A DNA stretch of 64,000 nucleotides from Schistocerca nitens (GCF_023898315.1 NC_064615.1:737163450-737227449); one strand, 5' to 3'; positions 22,307 through 33,484 are shown, numbered from the stretch's first letter. Translations and numbers: made by a program. The notes: a model not told the origin generated them from the letters alone.

Positions 22307-23679
22307 CACTACTGGCCATTAAAATTACTACACCACGAAGATGACGTGCTACAGACGCGAAATTTAACCGACGGGAAGAAGATGCTGTTATATGTAAATG
22401 ATTAGCTTCTCAGAACATTCACACAAGGTTGGCGCCGGTGGCGACACCTACAACGTGCTCACATGAGGAAAGTGCCCAACCGATTTCTCATACAAAAACA
22501 CCAGTTGACCGGCGGTGCCTGGTGAAACATTGAGTGATGCCTCGTGTAAGGAGGAAAAATGCGTACCATCACGTTTTCGACTTTGATAAAGGTCGGGTTT
22601 TAGCCTATCACGAATGCGGTTTATCGTATCGCCACATTTATGCTCGCGTTGGTCGAGATCCAATGACTGTTAGCAGAATATGGAATCGGTGGATCCCATC
22701 GGCCTCGTATCACTAGCAGTCGAGATGACAGGCATCTTATCCGCATGGCTGTAACGGATCGTGCAGCCACGTCTCGATCCCTGAGTCAGCAAATGGGGAC
22801 GTTTGCAAGACAACAACCATCTGCACGAACAGTTCGACGACGTTTGCAGCAGCGTGGACTAGCAGCTCGGAGACCATGGCTGCGGTTACCCTTGACGCTG
22901 CATCACAGACAGGAGCGCCTGCGATGGTGTACTCAACGACAAACCTGGGTGCAGGAATGGCAAAACGTCATTTTTTCGGATGAATCCAGTTTCTGTTTAC
23001 AGCATCATGACGGTCGCATACGTGTTTGGCGACATCGCGGTGAACGCTCATTGGAAGCGTGTATTCGTCATCGCCATACTGGCGTATCGCCCGGCGTGAT
23101 GGTATGGGGTGCCATTGGTTACACGTCTCGGTCACCTCTTGTTCGCATTTACGGCACTTTGAACAGTGGACGTTACATTTCAGATGTGTTACGACCCGTG
23201 GCTCTACCCTTCATTCGATCCCTGCGAAACCCTACATTTCAGCAGGATAATGCACGACCGCATGTTGCAGGTCCTGTACGGGCGTTTCTGGATACAGAAA
23301 ATGATCGACTGCTTCACAGGCCAGCACATTCTCCAGTTCTCTCACCAGCTGAAAACGCGTGGTAAATGGAGGACGAGCAACTGGCTCGTCACAATACGCC
23401 AGTCACTACTCTTGATGAACTGTGGTATCGTGTTGAAGCTGCATGGGCAGCTGTACCTGTACACGCTATCCAAGCACTGTTTGACTCAATGCCCAGGCGT
23501 ATCAAGGCCGTTATTACAGCCAGAGGTGGTTTTCTGGGTACTGATTTATCAGGATGTATGTACCAAAATTGCGTGAAAATGTAATCACATGTCAGTTGTA
23601 GTATAATATATTTGTCCAATGAATACCCGTTTCTCATCTGCATTTCTTCTTGGTGTAGCAATTTTAATGGCCAGTAGTG
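22307..23679 (+). mobile_element. Tc1-like transposon, full length, decayed transposase
   Basis: Ends cactactggccattaaaat and attttaatggccagtagtg are flanked by TA (22305-22306 and 23680-23681); length is 1373 bp. It is the same family as 9260-10810 but in plus orientation and without a SINE. It begins only 200 bp upstream of receptor exon 22105-21837. Confidence 0.97.
22534..23584 (+). pseudogene. Tc1-like transposase, broken into three frames
   Basis: The first frame (22534-22716) holds the HTH: NAYHHVFDFDKGRVLAYHEC, GLSYRHIYARVGRDPMTVSRIW. A deletion or shift near 22690 leads to the frame from 22745, with VIFSDESSF (Asp 1), GVSPGVMVWGAIGY and FQQDNARPHVAGPVRAF (Asp 2). The third catalytic region reads SPVLSPAENAW followed by TAA; the usual P-D-L is changed to P-V-L but the Glu is kept. 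The C-terminus continues from 23366 (MEDEQLARHNTPVTTLDELW to ARGGFLG). Three lesions make it non-functional. Confidence 0.9.
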
Positions 23680-23964
23680 TAGATATACACAAGCTTCTTG
23701 ATAAAGACAGTGAGACTGACGACACTGGGAGCGATATGCCAACGCTCTGTTGTTCTGTTTGTGTGCACCACTGTATTCATCTCTCCCACGCGCTCAGTCC
23801 AAGTTTCAGCTCCGTGCAGCCATTGTTGAGAGCGCCATCAGTGAAGTTGTGTTTTTATTGTGTGTTACGAAAATGGAACAACGGAATGTGGAGCAACATT
23901 ATGCCATCAAGGTTTGTGCTAAACCTGGAGAACCTGCGAGTGTAATCTTTTAAAAGTTGAAACA

Positions 23965-24164
23965 AAATGGTTCAAATGGCTCTGAGCACTATGGAACTTA
24001 ACTTCTAAGGTCATCAGTCCCCTAGAACTTAGAACTACTTAAACCTAACTAACCTAAGGACATCACACACATCCATGTCCGAGGCAGGCTCCGTACCTGA
24101 GACCGCAGCAGCAGCGCGGTTCCATACTGTAGCGCCTAGAACCGCTCGGCCACCCCGGCCGGCT
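23965..24164 (-). mobile_element. tRNA-derived SINE inside mariner relic
   Basis: Minus orientation, with the caaatggctctgagcactatg tail complement at the left and ggccgagcggttctaggcgc head at the right. The B box region has decayed. The duplication aaagttgaaaca flanks it (23953-23964 and 24165-24176). Confidence 0.94.
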
Positions 24165-24807
24165 AAAGTTGAAACAGGTCTAAAGGGAACATTCATTATC
24201 AAGCGCACAAGTTTTTCGCTCACACAAGTCGTTTCTGGAAGGCCGAGAAAATGTTGAACGTCGCTCAGGGAGACCCTCAACTTCAACAACTGACGAAAAC
24301 CTCGAACGTGTGTGTCCTTCTGTGAGATCAGACCGACGTTTAAGGATGATGTGTGATCCCTTAAACTTAAACAATCTCACCGTACATCGAATTTTGAGCG
24401 AAAATTTGCACATGAGAGAGGTTTGTACCAAAAAGGTGCTGGAAAACCTAACAATTGGTCAGAAGGACAAATGAACAAACATGTGCGTTGATCTTGAGAA
24501 GATTGCTAATGACCAATTCGGTCGTGAGATCACAGGCGATGAGCTCTGGATTTCTGAGTACGATCCTGAGACAAAGAGATAAAGTGGGGAGTGGCACAGT
24601 GAGACATTCCTCGACCGAAAAAAAGCTCGAATGAGCAAATCAAAGATCAAAACATTGCAGATTTGCTTTTTTGACACTAAAGGTCTCTTGCAGAAAGAAT
24701 TTGGTCCTCACGGATAGACTGTCAACCAAGTGTTTTACAAAGACATCCTTGAAAGGCTCAGGAAAAGAGTGAATCGAGTGAAACCGGACATAGCGAACAA
24801 TTAAATG

Positions 24808-25197
24808 ATAATTAACCCAAGACCCTAATCTGTCGACAGGCGTTGATATACATCAACGGGGACAGTCGAAAATGTGTGCCCTGACTGGGACTCGAATCCG
24901 GGATCTCCTGCTTACGTGGCAGATGCTCTGTCCATCTGAGCCACCGACGGCACAGAAGATAGTGTGACTGCAGGGATTTATCCCTTGCACACTCCCCGTG
25001 AGGCCCACATTGCAACCTACATTCGTAGTTCCCCTGCCCATTACACTCATTACTCGCGGCAATCTTACCGAGTCCCGTAAGAGTTCGAGCAATGCGTGTG
25101 CATCCAGCACAGAAGGTCAATGGCCGGTTAGCCGTAACTATATCAAGATTGTATCTGTTCTTTCGGACATGTCCGAACGAACAGATACCATCTTCAT
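24808..25197 (-). mobile_element. 390-bp composite retroelement with an internal tRNA-like domain
   Basis: An 18-bp duplication with one mismatch, atagcgaacaatt(a/g)aatg, flanks it (24790-24807 and 25198-25215). On the minus strand it begins with a near-palindrome around ttcggacatgtccgaa (25162-25177) within cagatac...gtatctg, has about 170 bp of unassigned body, then a tRNA-like segment (ggtggctcagatggacagagc, B box gattcgagtcc) at 24877-24955, and a tail ending ttaattatcat. Unlike ordinary SINEs the tRNA-like part is near the 3' end. Confidence 0.88.
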
Positions 25198-25220
25198 ATA
25201 GCGAACAATTGAATGCTGCA

Positions 25221-25422
25221 GCCGGCTGGGGTGGTCCAGCGGTTCTAGGCGCTACAGTCTGGAACCGCGCGACCGCTATGGTCGCAGGTTCGAATCCTGC
25301 CTCGGGCATGGATGTGTGTGATGTCCTTAAGTTAGTTAGGTTTAAGTAGTTCTAAGTTCTAGGGGACTGCTGACCTTAGAAGTTAAGTCCCATAGTTCTC
25401 AGAGCCATTTGAACCATTTTTT
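25221..25422 (+). mobile_element. tRNA-derived SINE inside mariner relic
   Basis: Full length, plus strand, head gccggctggggtggtccagcggttctaggc. The 11-bp duplication tgaatgctgca flanks it (25210-25220 and 25423-25433). It lies only 5 bp beyond the target duplication of the 390-bp element. Confidence 0.95.
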
Positions 25423-25843
25423 TGAATGCTGCATCATGACAACGCCTCATGTCACACGCTCACTTCCACCGCGAAATTTTGGAGCACTAAAAGCATTGCT
25501 GTTGTTCCACAGACCCCCTATTCACAATATCTCTTTCCTTATGAATTTTATTCTTTTTCTGAAATTGAAAAAGTCTTAATGGATATCATTTTGGGATTCT
25601 GGAGAACATTAAAAAGAGTGTGACCGACATGTTGAAGGCCCTACCAGTTGCAGCGTTTCCGCACTGCTACCAATAATAGAAATAGAAATAACAACACCAC
25701 CGGTGTATGTTTGCCGATGGAAACTGCTTCGAAGGGGACAATATTGTAGTTTCAGAATAAAAAGTAAAAGCTTTAGTAGATAAAAAATCAATATCTTTAT
25801 CTTTCTCACACATCTCGTATTAATTACTGATGTGCAAATACAT

Positions 25844-25992
25844 CCGTGCGACTGCTACGGTCGCAGGTTCGAATCCTGCCTCGGGCATGGATGTTTGTGA
25901 TGTCCTTAGGTTAGTTAGGTTTAAGTAGTTCTAAGTTCTAGGGGACTAATGACCACAGCAGTTGAGTCCCATAGTGCTCAGAGCCATTTTTT
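25844..25992 (+). mobile_element. tRNA-derived SINE, 5'-truncated
   Basis: It starts within the tRNA-like head (gtgcgactgctacggtcgcaggttcgaatcc), so the A box is missing; body and tail are normal. The duplication tgcaaatacat flanks it (25833-25843 and 25993-26003). A 5' truncation with intact duplication supports LINE-type target-primed insertion. Confidence 0.94.
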
Positions 25993-26079
25993 TGCAAATA
26001 CATGGCGACCATTGTCCATCGCGAGAGGCAATGCCAACTGGGGGAGCTGTCTACTCCGCAGCAGACATCCCTTACGTAT

Positions 26080-26740
26080 TTCCATATAGACCCAGACATC
26101 GTCATAGTCATCGTCATCATACCTGACACCTTCAGTTAAAATCGCAGAGCGCACTATACCATCTAGATTGAGCCGTCGATCAATGGAAATGTGTCGACTG
26201 GTCGGATGAACCATGTTTCTTGTTACACCATGTCAATGGTCGTGTCCTAATACGCTATCATCCAGACGAACGGTTCCTCGAAAACATTTACGGCGCCTCA
26301 GATTCAAGCTTGTTGGGACAGTATTATGCCGCTGGGGAAAATTACCCGGGTTTCCATGGAATCTTTGTTAATAATCGAAGGCACATTACAGCTGTAGACT
26401 ACATGAACACTACTGTTTACCCCGTGTATCCTTCCATGCTTGTCTCTTCTATGACGACAATGGTATCTTCCAAGAGGGTAACTGCCCTTGTCAAAAGGTG
26501 ATAATGGTACTACAGTGACTCGAGGAGCATGTTAGTGAACTCACATTGATGTGCCCACGAAATTTGTCAGATCTGAACCTGGTGGAATACAAAAGGGATG
26601 CTATCGGGCGTCAGTTCTGTGCCCATAAGCCAACGACCCGTAATTTGTAGGAATTACGTCACCTATGCGTAGGCATCTGATGCCAGTCACCTCTGGAAAT
26701 GCCACGCAAAATTCTTGATGTGTCGAATTTTAAAAGTAAC
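26080..26740 (+). mobile_element. Tc1-like transposon relic, fourth family
   Basis: Plus strand, with breaks: FLLHHVNGRVLIRYHPDERFLE near 26217-26280 resembles the stretch after the first catalytic Asp of Tc1 transposases (preceded by a degraded WSDEPC at 26199-26215). NNRRHITAVDYMNTTVYP follows at about 26370-26420. PRNLSDLNLVEY near 26557-26590 and a C-terminal piece near 26620-26720 fit the final catalytic region and tail. No TIRs were identified. Confidence 0.65.
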
Positions 26741-27269
26741 ACACTATTATTTAGTTGTTATAATGTTTTGGCTCCTCGGTGTAAGTAGACGGTAAACCAC
26801 GCAATCTATTGTACAAATGCTACATGTGTATCTGAGGTATGAAAGCTGAGTTACGCGGCACATTTTGATACAGATAGGTGACAGCCGATGTTTGGGGTAG
26901 TTGGACGCTAGGCACCATATCCTGCACGTGTTGGAGAGTCTAGATATGGATATGTAAAGGGCACGATACGAAAATTGGGGCTTGTGGTATCTTGTTGAAA
27001 TATAAAGTACCATACAGTGTTCAAATGTTAAGTGGAGTCATTGTTTCTTTATTGGTTGTACTAATTACCAAAAGTCCACACCTCTTATACAGTCAGTTGA
27101 TTTGGACCACAATGGCCATTTTCAAGTGATGAATATATGCATATACATAGTAAATGCATACAGATATGGTCGGGCGGCAGGAGTTAGTAAATCATGGAAG
27201 TATGAACCAGTCGTCATTGTTTCTTGGATCAATACAAGAAGAAGTCGATTGTTAAGTAGTAGTGAGTAC
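26741..27269. other. Unannotated intron DNA
   Basis: No gene or repeat was recognised. It contains a short AT-rich tatgcatatacatagtaaatgcatac stretch near 27133-27160. Confidence 0.4.
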
Positions 27270-28325
27270 TAAAAAGTAATGAGTGCTATCGACAGCGGGT
27301 CACAACTTGATTCCATATTTCTCGATTTTCAGAAGGCTTTTGACACCATTCCTCACAAGAGACTTCTAACCACATTGTACGTCTAAGGAGTATCGTCTCA
27401 GTTTGCGACTGAATTCGTGATATCTCATCAGGAAGGTCACAGTATGTAGTAATCGACGGAAAGTCATTGATTAAAACAGAAGTGACATCCGGAGTACCCC
27501 ATGGAAGGATTGCAGAATCTCTGCTGTTCCTAATCTATATAGTCGATTTAGGAGACAATCTGATTAGCCCTCTTAGATTGTTTGCAGTTGCAGCTGTGAT
27601 ATACCGTCTCATACGGTCATCAGGACATCAAAACCAATTGCGTAACGGTTTAGAAAACTATCTGTATGGTAGGTAAAATGGCAATTGTCTCTGAATAAGG
27701 AAAAGTGTGAGGTCGCCCACATGAGTAGGAAAAGACAACCGTTAAATTTCGGTTGCACGATAAATGATACAAATCCAAAGGCAGTCTGTTCGATTAAACA
27801 CATAGGAATTACAATTACGAACAACTTAAATATGAACGATCACATAGATAATGTCGCGGGGAAGGCACAGGAAAGACTGCGTTTTATTGGCAGAACGCGT
27901 AGAAGATGCACAGACCTAATGAAGAGACTGTCGACATTACACTTGTTCTCCCTCTGCTACAGTATTGCTGTGCCATATGGGATCCTTACCACATAGGATT
28001 GTCAAAGAAGGGCAACTCTTTTGTATTATCGTGAAACAGGAGAGAGAGTGTCACGGTTATGATAAGCGATTTGGGGTGGCAACCATTAGAAGAAAGGCGT
28101 TTTTCGTTCTTTTCAAGAAATTTCAATTACCAACTTTCTTCACTGAGTGTGGTGCCAACCTACATAATAAAATAAGAGAAATCAGAGTTCATACAGAAAG
28201 CTTTCATTTTCCCCGCGCGCACTTTTCGAGAGTGGAACGGTAGAGAAATAGACCGGTGGTGGTTCGAAGAACTCTCTGCCGTGCTCTTAAGTATGAATAG
28301 CAGGCTAATCCCGTAGATGTAGATT
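27270..28325 (+). mobile_element. Decayed LINE, RT C-terminal half
   Basis: Plus strand: DSIFLDFQKAFDTIPHKRLL at 27311-27370 is RT motif A. VTSGVPHGRIAESLLFLIYIVDL at about 27483-27550 is motif B, followed by RLFAVAAVIYR, where the F-A-D-D box has lost its Asp pair. A post-RT region follows (KCEVAHMSRKR, FNHI-type text, WDPYH-like stretch near 27970). The 3' end reads cccgtagatgtagatta, a tail type seen in several insect LINE families. It is a different family from 53-56 kb. Confidence 0.78.
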
Positions 28326-29190
28326 AAATGGTGGGAGTAACACAACACTGACTTAGGCAGTCCTATTTACCTGTACGAACACAACGGTAAAAAAAAATCA
28401 ATCGTCATCCACTTTTTATAACACCAGCAGGTATGTTGTCGCCGGTAAACTGGTGTCAAGGATTTAAACACCAGAAGAGCGCTGTAACGTGAACCTATAC
28501 TCTGTTTATTGCTCGCGTAGTTAAATGAAGAACCACTGTCAGATTTTGGTCACACTTCACTGGCGGTCGCTGTCCTCTCTCGTCAGGGCTAAGTTAAGGT
28601 CTTCCTGTCGAGGTCCACGTCATAACGTAGAGGTGCTACTGGTGGAACACCATCAAACGGGCACAAACACTTCATAGCCCAGATGAGTAGCAATTCTGTG
28701 GGACGAATAGTCTGCCTTCCACGTCATTAACATCGTTCGAAACCGATAGAATAAGCGAAGTGGTTATGACACCGAACCACCTTTCGGAACTAGTGTTGCT
28801 TAAATCATTGTCCGACCATCAAGATCTTTATTTTTCCGTTCTTTCCCCAAAATCTATTCTCCCGAATTACGGGGTAATATCTTGAAAAATTTTTTGCTTG
28901 ATCATCTACCCATTCTTGATCTATCCGACATTATGTCTCTGATGACCTTGTCATCGACTGGGCGTTAAACTCAAAGTAGCTTTATTACATAGTAGATACT
29001 GCACTTTTCCTAGCTCTGTACACTTTCTGATGACTAAATGGTTCCCTCGAACTTGCTACATTAGGTGGTTATGTGGCCAGAGGTCAGCGACTATAGGGCA
29101 TTTTTTTCTGTGTGTTCTACAATGCATTTTCACCGGTGTATTTTGTGTTTGTATTTATTGATAAGAGACGCAATGTATGTCTCGCCTTAC
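28326..29190. other. Unannotated intron DNA next to the M3 exon
   Basis: No gene was recognised. The region just downstream of the exon donor is AT-rich with no clear repeat. Confidence 0.4.
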
Positions 29191-29399
29191 ATTTCCGTAG
29201 TTGATGTTGTAGGGCAGGTCATGGATGACGATGCGCATCTTGGAACTGAAGAGCGACTCCAGGGTCTTGATGCTGCTGCTGGGCAGCTGCAGGAGCGTCA
29301 CGATGCAGGCAGAGTAGGCCGTCATGTGGAAGACGGCCAGCACCAGCAGAAACATGAGCAGGATGCGCGACGAGGCGTTCTGCGGCGGGTCCTGCATTC
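29191..29399 (-). CDS. Ionotropic receptor (IR75-like), exon encoding M3 and start of S2
   Basis: This is the third visible exon, with acceptor gcctccacag and donor gtaaggcg. Two bases complete the split Gly codon and 69 codons follow, ending in phase 0. The peptide reads MQDPPQNASSRILL, then a membrane helix MFLLVLAVFHMTAYSACIV. AYSAC lies where ionotropic glutamate receptors have SYTAN at the gate, and the small residue pattern is retained. SSSIKTLESLFSS is the expected link into S2, and IVIHDLPYNINYGN resembles the start of S2 in IR75-type receptors (D-x-x-Y-N-x-x-Y). The substrate cannot be deduced; IR75 members generally respond to acids, which is family knowledge and not shown here. Confidence 0.9.
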
Positions 29400-30232
29400 C
29401 TGTGGAGGCGTACAGTAAGTCATGTTAGAAATGGTACATCTGTTAACTGTTGCTGCCCTCTGCCCAGGACGATACCCCAGTGTTATTTACGGCTTCAGTA
29501 AACAAGTCAAAATCATCTGAGATCCAACATTTTGCAAGTCACAAGTTTATAAACTGGGTATCGTGTGATAGCAAGTCACTCTGCAATCTGTAATAAGTGT
29601 CTGCAATTGACCTAAACTATGCTACAACCAAACTGGCATGATAAGAGACTTCTATACAAGAAAATATGATCGCGTAAGGATGGAATGGATAGAAACTACA
29701 GCTATGATAAAGCTAACTTATTAAAAAAGAAATCCACTCAGTGCAGCATCCAACAAGGAGAGAACAAGAACAATATCTTCATCACCAACAAGCATGTCAA
29801 TTGCATCAAATGGAGAAAATGGTAGTATAGTTATTATCTCGAATCACTAATGGTTTGTGTATATACAGTACTTCTCTTTACTGGGGAAGCTATTGCGGAG
29901 GGAGAAGCAGAGAGAGAGAAAATCTAGTTACACCAGTGTTCGTTATGGGTGCTAACGGTGCTCATTTACCTGGTAAGGTGAACAGAAGAACACTGACTTT
30001 ATGATGTGTGATGAGTTACATATGACTAAGCAGTCAGAGGATTCAGGTAAGTAAATAGAAAGTTTCTACAAAGTAATGGTTGTAAAAATTATTCTGTTCG
30101 GGACTAGGAACTGGCTCTGGCTTTAATGTGCAAACCAGGTTGATCGAGTGGGGTGTTGAAGAAGGAAATATTTAGGAAAATGTGATAATCACACTTTTGC
30201 AACTGGTATTGTAAGTCATCTCAAGCAGAAAA
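29400..30232. other. Unannotated intron DNA
   Basis: No coding or repeat signature was recognised. It ends at the 5' LTR of the gypsy element. Confidence 0.4.
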
Positions 30233-30617
30233 TGATACGGCGTAAAGTCAGCGCCAGCACACCAGTCGGGAACGACAAAGAAGAGAAGGCTGTGAGAAGA
30301 AGTCAGCCAATCGTACGCTGACCGACCTCTCTCCAGGACAACGCGACAGCAGCGGCCCCTAGGTGAAGACGACATAAGCACCGCGCCCTACTGGTGGTGG
30401 CTCACTTCAATAGCAGCTTCAACGTTAGCGACTTCGTTAGGAATCTCTGTGTAGCACAGACTGTTCTAAAGAAGACTGATTATTTTGTAAGTCGCCCTTT
30501 GCTTGCGACACATCTATCAAAGTTAAGTATTGTAATTGTCTTATTGTAATAAAACTCATTAATCCGAGTTGTTTGTTTGTCTAGTGAACCACGTATGGAG
30601 GATTCCTAGACACAACA
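30233..30617 (+). repeat. 5' LTR of gypsy element
   Basis: It runs from tgatacggcg to gacacaaca and shares long blocks with 34359-34702 (agtcgggaa.gacaaagaag, gcttcaacgttagcgacttc, gtaataaaactcattaat). A plus-strand AATAAA is present near 30547. It has a block of about 54 bp (aggacaacgcgac to caccgcgcc) that is missing from the 3' LTR. Confidence 0.88.
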
Positions 30618-30902
30618 ACATTGGTGACGAGGATGGACGAAAAACATTGGCAGCGTGGTGAACGAATACTACAGCGATAATCTTTTAACATAGCCACCCG
30701 CTGTCACAGACGTTTTGTTTTGTCGTGGGCTTTTGTGTTTTGCTGGCGCCTTAATTTTACCTTGTCTTTTCTTTGCAGGGGGTGTGTTTACATATTTTAA
30801 CAGTATCTCTTACAACGTTTTTTCTATTCAGTGTTTTCAGGTGGGTGTTGCAGAAATTTTCTTAGCTTGAGTGCTTATTTTTCTTGCTTGCATTGTCTAT
30901 TT

Positions 30903-31443
30903 ATTGCATTTGCCTATTCCAAAGTGAGCAACCTACCTCTCACACCCCCTGCTCAGGCGTCTCAGTTGCAAGCGATAGATACAATGCACCTAACACAGAT
31001 GCTTCAGTTTCAGATGCAGCAGCTTGCAACCCTTCTAAACACCGTACAGCAGTTACTAACAAACCAAGCAAAGAGCGCAACGCAATATGCAACAACTGTA
31101 CCTCTGAGTCGCATACTGACTTTTCGCCAGTTTAATGAAAGAGGAGTGGCTCGAGTAGTTGCAACAGTGTGAAGCCCACATCATTGCTGACAAAATATCA
31201 GGTACTGTGAAACTACATTACTTTTTGTCAACAGTAGAAAGTGCAGTCTGTCGCGTCATTCAGAAAGTGTTACCTAACGCCACTCCGTGTGAACTTTCCT
31301 ATGATCAGGTTGTAGGTTCTCTAACCAATATGACCAACAAGTGAATGTGGTGGCGGCTAGGTACCAATTCGTTCATTGCAAGAAAAGGTCAGTACAAACT
31401 TATCGCGAGTGGATAATAGATTTGCTGGGTATGACAAGGACGT
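30903..31443 (+). pseudogene. gypsy gag-like remnant
   Basis: The plus-strand frame at 30903-31172 has LTPPAQASQLQAIDTM, then a Gln-rich helical stretch (MLQFQMQQLATLLNTVQQLL). After a break EAHIIADKISGTVKLHYFLS and LPNATPCELSYDQVVGSL follow (31162-31330), resembling insect gypsy Gag capsid text. A SINE then interrupts, and the rest of gag, protease and N-terminal RT is absent. Confidence 0.65.
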
Positions 31444-31641
31444 CGGCTGTTGTGGCCGAGCGGTTCTAGGCGTGTCAGTCCGGAACCGAGCTGCTGCTAC
31501 GGTCGCAGGTTTGAATCCTGCCTCGGGCATGGATGTGTGTGATGTCCTTAGGTTAGTTAGGTTTAAGTAGTTCTAAGTCTAGGGCACTGATGACCTCAGA
31601 TGTTAATTCCCATAGTGCTTAGAGCCATTTGAACCATTTTT
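31444..31641 (+). mobile_element. tRNA-derived SINE inside gypsy
   Basis: Head gttgtggccgagcggttctaggc, B box ggtttgaatcc, body gtccttaggttagttagg, tail gccatttgaaccattttt. The flanking duplication is not clear, and the copy has small indels (agtctagggcactg). Confidence 0.9.
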
Positions 31642-32554
31642 AGTTTCGTGTGTTATCTGATGCAGGACTGAAGTGTAGACTGGAAAAGTGTGAATTTTTT
31701 AAAATCTGAGTTGAAGTGTCTTGGTCATGTCATAAACAGTCAAGGTATACATCCTCTACAGACACATTTGTTAACCATACGTGACCTACCAATTCCTTAC
31801 AATGTCACAGAATTGCAGCCAGTCTTAGGGAAAATGAACTAGTATATTCGATTCATACCGAATGCTCTACAAATCGGAGCTCCCTTGCGTTGCGAGGACG
31901 TCCCCTTTGTTTGGATAGATGAGTGCCAAGAAGCTTTTGAAAAGCTTGAAGATACATTGCTCAGTGATCGATGCTTGGTTCACTTTGATCCTGACAAACC
32001 AGTTGTTGCAAGTTGACGCTTCCTCTTATGGAATCGCTGCAGTGCTTTCGCGCAGATTTGTTGATAAAGACAGGCCTATTGCTTTCGCATCGGAAGTGTT
32101 GTCCAAAGCCCAGTACGACTATTTACAAAGAGGCATTAGTTACTGTGTATGGTGTCAGCAAATTCCACCACTATTTGTAAGGCAGAAAATTCTACTTAAT
32201 AACGGATCACAAGCCATTGCAGTCCTTGTTTCATCCGATGAAGACGGTTCCTGTACAAAGTGCTCAAAAATAGCAAAGATGCGCTTTGTTGTCTCAATAT
32301 CAGTACAAGACTTTGTATCGTCAGACTGCTCAACATGGCAATGTGGACACACTTTCACGTCTTCCATTTGGCCCTGATAAAGACTTTGACGCTTCTGCTG
32401 TATCTTGTCACATCGATGCTCAAGATTCTGAATTGCTTCAATCATTTCCTCTAAATTATAGGAAAATTGCACAGGCCACGGAAGCTGATTTAGATTTGAA
32501 CATTTTGCTAAAATACATTCCAACATCGTGGTGGTGGTGGTGACCAAAATGCTC
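31642..32554 (+). pseudogene. gypsy RT C-terminus and RNase H remnant
   Basis: The plus strand has GLKCRLEKCEFF (RT C-terminal part) near 31660-31700 and DECQEAFEKLEDTLLS at about 31920-31965 (RT/RNase H linker). VDASSYGIAAVLSRR (32012-32055) contains the RNase H first Asp, followed by RPIAFASEVLSKAQYDY. A frameshift lies near 31998, and later sequence is weaker (HGNVDTLSRLP at about 32333-32365). It ends where the 115-bp repeat begins. Confidence 0.8.
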
Positions 32555-32669
32555 ATAATAATTTAGTAACATTGGGTTACCATACGTAACACAGCAGCGA
32601 CACGTCAACGCACGTCGTCTTCCCTTATTCAGTTCCTAAAAACTGGATAGGATGCAAATGAACGAGCCA
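32555..32669 (-). repeat. 115-bp unit, identical inverted copy of 35850-35964
   Basis: Read on the minus strand it begins tggctcgttcatttgcatcc and ends ctaaattattat. It matches the plus strand at 35850-35964 over all 115 bases. It lies inside the gypsy remnant, between RNase H and integrase, directly 3' of the SINE on the minus strand. Confidence 0.95.
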
Positions 32670-32816
32670 TCGGTCCCTAGGCTTACACACTACTTAATCT
32701 AACTTAATCTAAGGACAACGCACGCACGCACGCCCGCCCGAGGGAGGACTCGAACCTCCGACGGGGGAGCCGCGCGAACCATAACAAGGCGCCCTACACC
32801 ACATGGCTACCCCGTG
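32670..32816 (-). mobile_element. tRNA-derived SINE (variant A), fused to a 115-bp unit
   Basis: A minus-strand copy of the 2882-3084 variant: tRNA-like head ggggtagccatgtggtgtaggg, B box ggttcgagtcc and body ttagattaagttagattaagtagtgtgtaag. The family 3' region stops after gggaccgatg and runs straight into the 115-bp unit at 32555-32669. A cgtg microrepeat (gcgtgcgtgcgtgcg) lies near 32720. Confidence 0.85.
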
Positions 32817-33301
32817 TGGCTCGTATACCTTGGCCTCGCTCCTTGCATAGCACAAAGAATTCTGTAGTGCGCCAATACTTTGCACGTCGACATAGCCTCG
32901 CTATACAAAAATGTGATTCTTGTTCAGAATGACAGTGGACAGTCACGTGTGTTGATCCCCAAAGCTTTGCAAAAAGAAATGTTGCAGTTACTTCACCAAT
33001 GACACCGGAGGATTGTTCGTACGAAGCAGTTAGCGCGTCGACACAGTATTTGACAGGATAAGGACACCCAAATAGAACACATGACTTCAGTGTCGAGCAT
33101 GTGCCCAAAATCAGTCTGCTCCACCACAAAAATTCCCTGCTTGGCCTAAGTCGCAATCATCATGGCAACATGTGTACATAGTTTTTGTGGGTCCTTTGGA
33201 ACATTCATTGGCTGACTGTGGTAGACATAGCAAGTTTCCTTTTGCCGTGCCAATGAACTCGACGTCACGTGGCACAGTTCAGGCGTTTTCCTGTATTTTT
33301 T
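32817..33301 (+). pseudogene. gypsy integrase, zinc-binding and core start
   Basis: With breaks, the plus strand reads RVLIPKALQKEMLQLLHQ, then HRRIVRTKQLARRH and a Cys-Pro-Lys-type pair (the H2C2 finger), and the beginning of the integrase core (SSWQHVYI-FVGPLEHS, KFPFAVPMNS). The core is cut by the SINE at 33302-33484 and continues after it. Confidence 0.75.
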
Positions 33302-33484
33302 GCTTCAAATAATGGGACTCAACATCTGATGTCATCAATCCCCTAGAACTTAGATCTACTTAAACCTAACTAACCTAAGGACATCACACACATCCATGCC
33401 CGAGGCAGGATTCGAACCTGCGAACGTAGCGGTCGTGCGGTTCCAGACTGAAGCGCCTACAACCGGTCGGCCACACCGGTCGGC
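33302..33484 (-). mobile_element. tRNA-derived SINE inside gypsy integrase
   Basis: Minus strand, with the head (ggccgaccggttgtaggcgc on the minus strand) at the right end and B box ggttcgaatcc. It begins at the left with gggactcaacatctgatgtc, so the tail is shortened. A T-rich run follows the head at 33486-33510. Confidence 0.9.

Larger units (their letters stand above)
23860..25745 (+). mobile_element. mariner relic interrupted by three SINE-type insertions
   Basis: MEQRNVEQHYAIKVCAKPGE at 23872 is the N-terminus. A SINE then intervenes, and the relic resumes with YQAHKFFAHTS and VWKAEK-like text. ITGDELWISEYDPETKR at about 24528-24578 holds the first catalytic region (D-E-x-W-I-x-x-Y-D-P-E-T-K-R). 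VFYKDILERLRKRV follows near 24732. After two further insertions HHDNASCHT (second Asp) lies at 25428-25456 and PYSQYLFPYEFYSF, the third catalytic region with the Asp lost, at about 25519-25557. Frame breaks are frequent. Confidence 0.85.

Noticed and set aside
29065-29418. Plus-strand 117-codon frame over the M3 exon
   Set aside because: Antisense shadow of the receptor exon.
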